Positions 5,913 to 9,140 of a stretch of DNA of 9,140 bases are shown piece by piece (the stretch's first letter is position 1; each line of letters opens with the position of its first letter). This stretch comes from Massilia sp. (lineage in GTDB: Bacteria > Pseudomonadota > Gammaproteobacteria > Burkholderiales > Burkholderiaceae_D). Both the position numbers and the translations under genes were made by a program. The notes beneath the pieces are model-generated. The model ran no database searches, was not told the DNA's origin, and saw only the letters and a list, made by a program, of their open reading frames with translations. The stretch spans positions 6,872 to 16,011 of the forward strand of contig DOUW01000302.1 of assembly GCA_003520365.1 (NCBI GenBank), given 5' to 3'.

Positions 5913-6072
5913 GCTCGGAATTTTTGTCTTGGCAACTGTTCTTCCGTGCAGGGAGACGGTCTGCGGTCGCGGTGAATGTAGGCTACATGGCATGCCGAAG
6001 GCAGTCCATCTGCCTTGACATGGCGTCAGCCACGCAGCGGCACTTCGGGGACCTCGAAGTGCCGTTTTTGTT
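5913..6072 (+). ncRNA. Structured RNA: small RNA or attenuating leader of the liv operon
   Basis: About 160 nt run from the predicted start to a strong terminator and hold no convincing gene. Folding by eye gives a perfect hairpin AAGGCAG (5998-6004), loop TCCAT, CTGCCTT (6010-6016). It is extended downward by CATG/CATG (5991-5994 with 6019-6022), then GGCT/AGCC (5981-5984 with 6028-6031), and further out by CTGCG/CGCAG (5961-5965 with 6033-6037). A small ATGTA-GGC-TACAT hairpin (5976-5988) is an alternative. The segment 5995-6000 (CCGAAG) can also pair with CTTCGG at 6043-6048 in the terminator, which would allow a switch. It does not look like 6S RNA, SRP RNA or a riboswitch I know. Whether it is a separate small RNA or the 5' leader of livH cannot be decided from sequence alone. 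Confidence 0.45.
6038..6072 (+). terminator. Strong intrinsic terminator just before livH
   Basis: CGGCACTTCG (6038-6047) and CGAAGTGCCG (6055-6064) form a perfect 10-bp stem with a 7-nt loop, followed by TTTTTGTT. It ends only 26 nt before the livH ATG. It therefore either ends an upstream RNA or works as an attenuator of the liv operon. Confidence 0.9.
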
Positions 6073-6098
6073 ATCGAAAGAAAGAGGCAGCGGAAACG

Positions 6099-7034
6099 AT
6101 GGAGACTTTTGTCCAGCAGATACTCAACGGGCTGGTGCTAGGCAGTATGTATGCACTGGTCGCGCTCGGGTACACGATGGTCTACGGGGTGCTCAACCTC
6201 ATTAACTTCGCCCACGGCGATGTCCTGATGATCGGCGCCATGGTCGGCCTGTCGATCCTGCAACTGCTCGACGCCCACTTTCCCGGCCTGCCGGGCTACC
6301 TGCAGCTGGCCCTTGCCATCCTCGGTGCGATACCCGTCGCCATGCTGGTCAACGTGCTGATCGAGCGCATCGCCTACCGCCGCCTGCGCAACGCGCCGCG
6401 CCTGGCGCCCCTGATCACCGCGATCGGCGTCTCGATCCTGCTGCAGACCATCGTGATGGCGATGCCGTTCTGGGGCCGCAGCCCGCTGCCGTTCCCGCAA
6501 CTGCTCTCATCCGAGCCGATCATGATCGGCGGGGCGATGATTTCGCAGACCCAGGTGCTGCTGCTGGCGCTGGCCGCGCTCGCCATGGTTGCCCTGGTGC
6601 TTCTGGTCGAACGCACCAGGATGGGCCGGGCAATGCGTGCCGTCGCCGAGAACCCGCGCGTGGCCGGCCTGATGGGCGTCGACTCGAACCGCGTCATCGT
6701 CGCCACCTTCGCCATCGGCGCCGCCCTGGCGGCCGTGGCCGGCGTGATGTGGGGCGCCAACTACGCTTCGGTCACCTTCACCATGGGTGTGCTGCCGGGC
6801 CTGAAAGCGTTCTGCGCCGCGGTGCTGGGCGGGATCGGCAATATCTACGGCGCCATGATCGGCGGCCTGCTGCTGGGTATCATCGAAGCGCTCGGCGCCG
6901 GTTATATCGGCGAACTCACCGGCGGCTTCCTCGGCAGCCATTACCAGGACATCTTCGCCTTCGTGGTGCTGATCCTGGTGCTGACGGTGCGCCCGTCCGG
7001 CATCATGGGCGAACGCGTCGCCGACCGTGCGTAA
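6099..7034 (+). CDS. livH: Branched-chain amino acid ABC transporter permease LivH
   Basis: Inner-membrane permease of the high-affinity branched-chain amino acid importer (HAAT family); it pairs with LivM to form the channel. It has 311 residues against 308 in E. coli. The typical N-terminus QQILNGLVLGSMYALVALG leads into the conserved INFAHGD motif (35-41). About eight hydrophobic segments follow. The cytoplasmic EAA-like loop, which contacts the ATPases, is RTRMGRAMRAVAENPRVAGLMGVD (about 172-195). The ATG at 6099 gives the family N-terminus; an in-frame TTG at 6015 would be translated through the terminator and is rejected. A moderate site, AAAGAGG, lies upstream. First gene of livHMGF, with livM 9 nt downstream. 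Related importers also carry other amino acids or amides, so the substrate is by family. Confidence 0.95.
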   Translation: METFVQQILNGLVLGSMYALVALGYTMVYGVLNLINFAHGDVLMIGAMVGLSILQLLDAHFPGLPGYLQLALAILGAIPVAMLVNVLIERIAYRRLRNAPRLAPLITAIGVSILLQTIVMAMPFWGRSPLPFPQLLSSEPIMIGGAMISQTQVLLLALAALAMVALVLLVERTRMGRAMRAVAENPRVAGLMGVDSNRVIVATFAIGAALAAVAGVMWGANYASVTFTMGVLPGLKAFCAAVLGGIGNIYGAMIGGLLLGIIEALGAGYIGELTGGFLGSHYQDIFAFVVLILVLTVRPSGIMGERVADRA

Positions 7035-7043
7035 GGAGCCGAC

Positions 7044-8255
7044 ATGTCCCTGCTGACTTTCGACCTCCAGCACCACCCACGCCAGGCCCGCATCAACATG
7101 CTCCTGCTGCTGGCCGTGATGCTCGCCTTTCCCTTCTTCGCCTCGCAGTACGGCAACTCCTGGGTCCGCATCATCGACCTGGCGCTGCTGTACATCATGC
7201 TGGCGCTGGGCCTGAACATCGTGGTCGGCTTCGCCGGCCTGCTCGACCTCGGCTACATCGCCTTTTTCGCGGTCGGCGCCTATCTCACCGGCCTGTTCGC
7301 CTCGCCCCAGTTCGCGGCCCTGCTCGAGTCGGTGGTCTACAACTATCCGGCGCTGGGCGAGTGGCTGGTGGCCGTGCTCGGGCCGGAAATCCAGCAGGAA
7401 GGCATCCACCTGTCGGTATGGGCGATCGTGCCGCTCGCGGCACTGGTGGCAGCCCTGTTCGGCGCGCTGCTGGGCGCGCCGACCCTGAAGCTGCGCGGCG
7501 ACTACCTCGCCATCGTGACGCTCGGCTTCGGCGAGATCATCCGCATCTTCATGAACAACCTGATCGAGCCGATCAACATCACCAACGGTCCGCAGGGCAT
7601 CAACATGATCGACCCGATCCGCTTCTTCGGCGTCTCGCTGGCGGGCGAGGCCGGGTCACAGTCGACGGTCTACATCGGCGGCTACGGGATCCCGTCAGTG
7701 AACGCTTACTACTTCCTGTTCCTGGGCCTGTGCATCGCCACCATTTTTATGACCAGCCGCCTGCAGCATTCGCGCCTGGGCCGCGCCTGGGTCGCGATCC
7801 GCGAGGACGAGATCGCCGCCAAGGCGATGGGCATCAATACCCGCAACGTCAAGCTGCTGGCGTTCTCGATGGGCGCCTCCTTCGGCGGCGTGGCCGGCGC
7901 CATGTTCGCGGCCTTCCAGGGCTTCGTCTCGCCGGAATCGTTCGCGCTGACCGAGTCGATCGCCGTGCTGGCGATGGTGGTGCTGGGCGGGATCGGCCAC
8001 ATCCCGGGCGTGGTGCTGGGCGGCGTTCTGCTGGCGGCCTTGCCGGAAATCCTGCGCCACGTGGTCGAGCCGGCCCAGGTCGCGCTGTTCGGCGAGAAGA
8101 TCGTCGAGGCCGAGGTGCTGCGCCAGCTGCTCTACGGCCTGGCGCTGGTCGGCATCATGCTGGTGCGTCCGGCAGGCCTGTGGCCGTCGCCGAACAAGGA
8201 GGAGCGCCCGAACGCGGCCCTGGCGCGCGAGGATGAAGAGGAGGCCAAGGCATGA
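7044..8255 (+). CDS. livM: Branched-chain amino acid ABC transporter permease LivM
   Basis: Second permease of the importer, 403 residues (E. coli LivM 425). Conserved segments are VGFAGLLDLGYIAFFAVGAY (61-80), RGDYLAIVTLGFGEIIR (151-167), and the EAA-like cytoplasmic loop SRLGRAWVAIREDEIAAKAMGIN (243-265) that docks on the ATPases. Residues ~84-124 form a less conserved stretch between membrane segments, and the last ~20 residues are a charged Glu-rich tail. A perfect AAGGAG lies 7 nt before the ATG. Its stop overlaps the livG start by 4 nt (ATGA), showing translational coupling. Confidence 0.95.
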   Translation: MSLLTFDLQHHPRQARINMLLLLAVMLAFPFFASQYGNSWVRIIDLALLYIMLALGLNIVVGFAGLLDLGYIAFFAVGAYLTGLFASPQFAALLESVVYNYPALGEWLVAVLGPEIQQEGIHLSVWAIVPLAALVAALFGALLGAPTLKLRGDYLAIVTLGFGEIIRIFMNNLIEPINITNGPQGINMIDPIRFFGVSLAGEAGSQSTVYIGGYGIPSVNAYYFLFLGLCIATIFMTSRLQHSRLGRAWVAIREDEIAAKAMGINTRNVKLLAFSMGASFGGVAGAMFAAFQGFVSPESFALTESIAVLAMVVLGGIGHIPGVVLGGVLLAALPEILRHVVEPAQVALFGEKIVEAEVLRQLLYGLALVGIMLVRPAGLWPSPNKEERPNAALAREDEEEAKA

Positions 8256-9019
8256 GCGACATCCTGTTGAACATCTCGGGCGTGAACAAGCGCTTCGGCG
8301 GCCTGCAGGCGCTGACCGACGTCGCCATCCGCATCGAGCGCGGCCAGATCGTCGGCCTGATCGGCCCGAACGGCGCCGGCAAGACCACCTTCTTCAACGT
8401 GATCACCGGGCTGTACCAGCCGGACAGCGGCACCTTCGAGCTGGCCGGCAAGCCGTATTCGCCCTCGGCGCCGCACGCGGTGGCCAAGGCGGGCATTGCG
8501 CGCACCTTCCAGAACATCCGCCTGTTCGGCGAGATGAGCGCGCTGGAGAACGTGATGGTCGGGCGCCACGTGCGCACCAGGCAGGGCGTGTTCGGCGCCA
8601 TCTTCCGCCACAAGGCGGCGCGCGAGGAAGAGGCGGCGATCCGCCCCAAGGCCGAGGAGCTGCTCGACTTCGTCGGCATCGGCAAGTTCGCCCACCGCAC
8701 CGCGAAATACCTGTCCTACGGCGACCAGCGGCGCCTGGAAATCGCCCGCGCGCTGGCCACCGAGCCGCAGCTGCTGGCGCTGGACGAGCCGGCGGCAGGC
8801 ATGAACGCTACCGAGAAGCTGGCGCTGCGCGAACTGCTGGTGAAGATCAAATCGCAAGGCAAGACCGTGCTCCTGATCGAGCACGACGTGAAACTGATGA
8901 TGGGCCTGTGCGACCGCATCACCGTGCTCGAATACGGCAAGCGCATCGCCGAAGGACCGCCGGCCGAGATCCAGAAGGATCCGGCGGTGATCGCGGCCTA
9001 CCTGGGAGGTGCTCACTGA
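8252..9019 (+). CDS. livG: Branched-chain amino acid ABC transporter ATP-binding protein LivG
   Basis: One of the two ATPases that drive the importer at the cytoplasmic face of the membrane; 255 residues, full length. All ATPase motifs are intact: Walker A GPNGAGKTT (38-46), Q-loop Gln87 in RTFQNIRL, ABC signature LSYGDQRRLEIARAL (154-168), Walker B LLALDEP (174-180, Asp178 and Glu179) and switch His211 in LLIEHDV. The LivG-type insert between Q-loop and signature (about 105-130, GRHVRTRQGVFGAIFRH) is present. A GAGGAGG site lies inside the end of livM. It overlaps livM by 4 nt and the next gene, livF, by 1 nt. Confidence 0.96.
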   Translation: MSDILLNISGVNKRFGGLQALTDVAIRIERGQIVGLIGPNGAGKTTFFNVITGLYQPDSGTFELAGKPYSPSAPHAVAKAGIARTFQNIRLFGEMSALENVMVGRHVRTRQGVFGAIFRHKAAREEEAAIRPKAEELLDFVGIGKFAHRTAKYLSYGDQRRLEIARALATEPQLLALDEPAAGMNATEKLALRELLVKIKSQGKTVLLIEHDVKLMMGLCDRITVLEYGKRIAEGPPAEIQKDPAVIAAYLGGAH

Positions 9020-9140
9020 TGAGCGACAACATCCTGAAGATCGAGGGCCTGCAGGTCGCCTACGGCGGCATCAAGGCGGTCAAGGGCGTCGACCTGGAAG
9101 TGAACCGGGGCGAGCTGGTCACCCTGATCGGCGCCAACGG
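9019..9140 (+). CDS. livF: Branched-chain amino acid ABC transporter ATP-binding protein LivF (3' cut by window edge)
   Basis: Second ATPase of the importer. Only the first 40 residues are in the window: MSDNILKIEGLQVAYGGIKA, then a segment ending at the start of Walker A (LIGANG). This N-terminus, with VAYGGIKAV in place of LivG's KRFGGLQAL, is typical of LivF. The ATG overlaps the livG stop by one base (TGATG), and GGGAGGT at 9004-9010 is a strong ribosome binding site 8 nt upstream. The position after livG is standard. Confidence 0.93.
   Translation, partial: MSDNILKIEGLQVAYGGIKAVKGVDLEVNRGELVTLIGAN

Noticed and set aside
4809..5993. 394-residue open frame antisense to ispH
   Set aside because: Low-complexity His/Asp/Arg-rich composition, as expected from the complement of a high-GC gene; ispH on the other strand is certain.
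5992..6018. 8-codon open frame MPKAVHLP
   Set aside because: No ribosome binding site, and it is the tail of the longer frame from 5902; too short to support alone.
5913..6072. 6S RNA (ssrS)
   Set aside because: Length is near the range, but the 5' end has no complement at the 3' end to make the closing stem, and I see no typical central bubble. A covariance search would settle it.

Overview
The window reads as an ordinary stretch of a high-GC betaproteobacterial chromosome. The nearest fit is Burkholderiales, Oxalobacteraceae, and probably a Massilia-like genus. This placement is inferred from the GC-rich codon use, the beta-type gene neighbourhoods (rpmB-rpmG near radC, fkpB-ispH, a livHMGF cluster) and a PepA-like PEP-CTERM protein. 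No mobile element, CRISPR array, tRNA or rRNA was seen.

Layout: the 3' part of a membrane fatty acid desaturase (2-967, +) ends at a clean intrinsic terminator. A monocistronic PEP-CTERM protein gene of the flocculation-associated PepA type follows (1222-2085, +). It is preceded by an almost perfect sigma-54 (-24/-12) promoter and followed by a strong terminator. Between pepA and the convergent ribosomal protein operon rpmB-rpmG (2664-2247, -) lie several hairpins, including one terminator for each direction. Upstream of rpmB on the same strand is radC (3508-2837, -), then an RDD-family membrane protein gene (4111-3641, -). Divergent from the latter is the fkpB-ispH pair (4415-5828, +): an FKBP-type prolyl isomerase and the last enzyme of the MEP isoprenoid pathway. 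The window ends in a high-affinity branched-chain amino acid ABC importer operon, livH-livM-livG-livF (6099 to beyond 9140, +). It has short spacings or overlaps throughout, and livF is cut by the window edge.

The two points most worth attention are regulatory. (1) pepA carries a textbook sigma-54 promoter, which fits published control of PEP-CTERM genes by a PrsK/PrsR-RpoN type system. (2) The 270-nt ispH-livH gap holds a sigma-70-like promoter, about 125 nt of self-complementary sequence and a strong terminator that ends only 26 nt before livH. It is either a stand-alone small RNA or an attenuating leader of the liv operon; I could not match it to a known RNA family.

The protein identities are well supported by motifs. 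Promoters, hairpins and RNA folds were found by eye, without folding energies or alignments.
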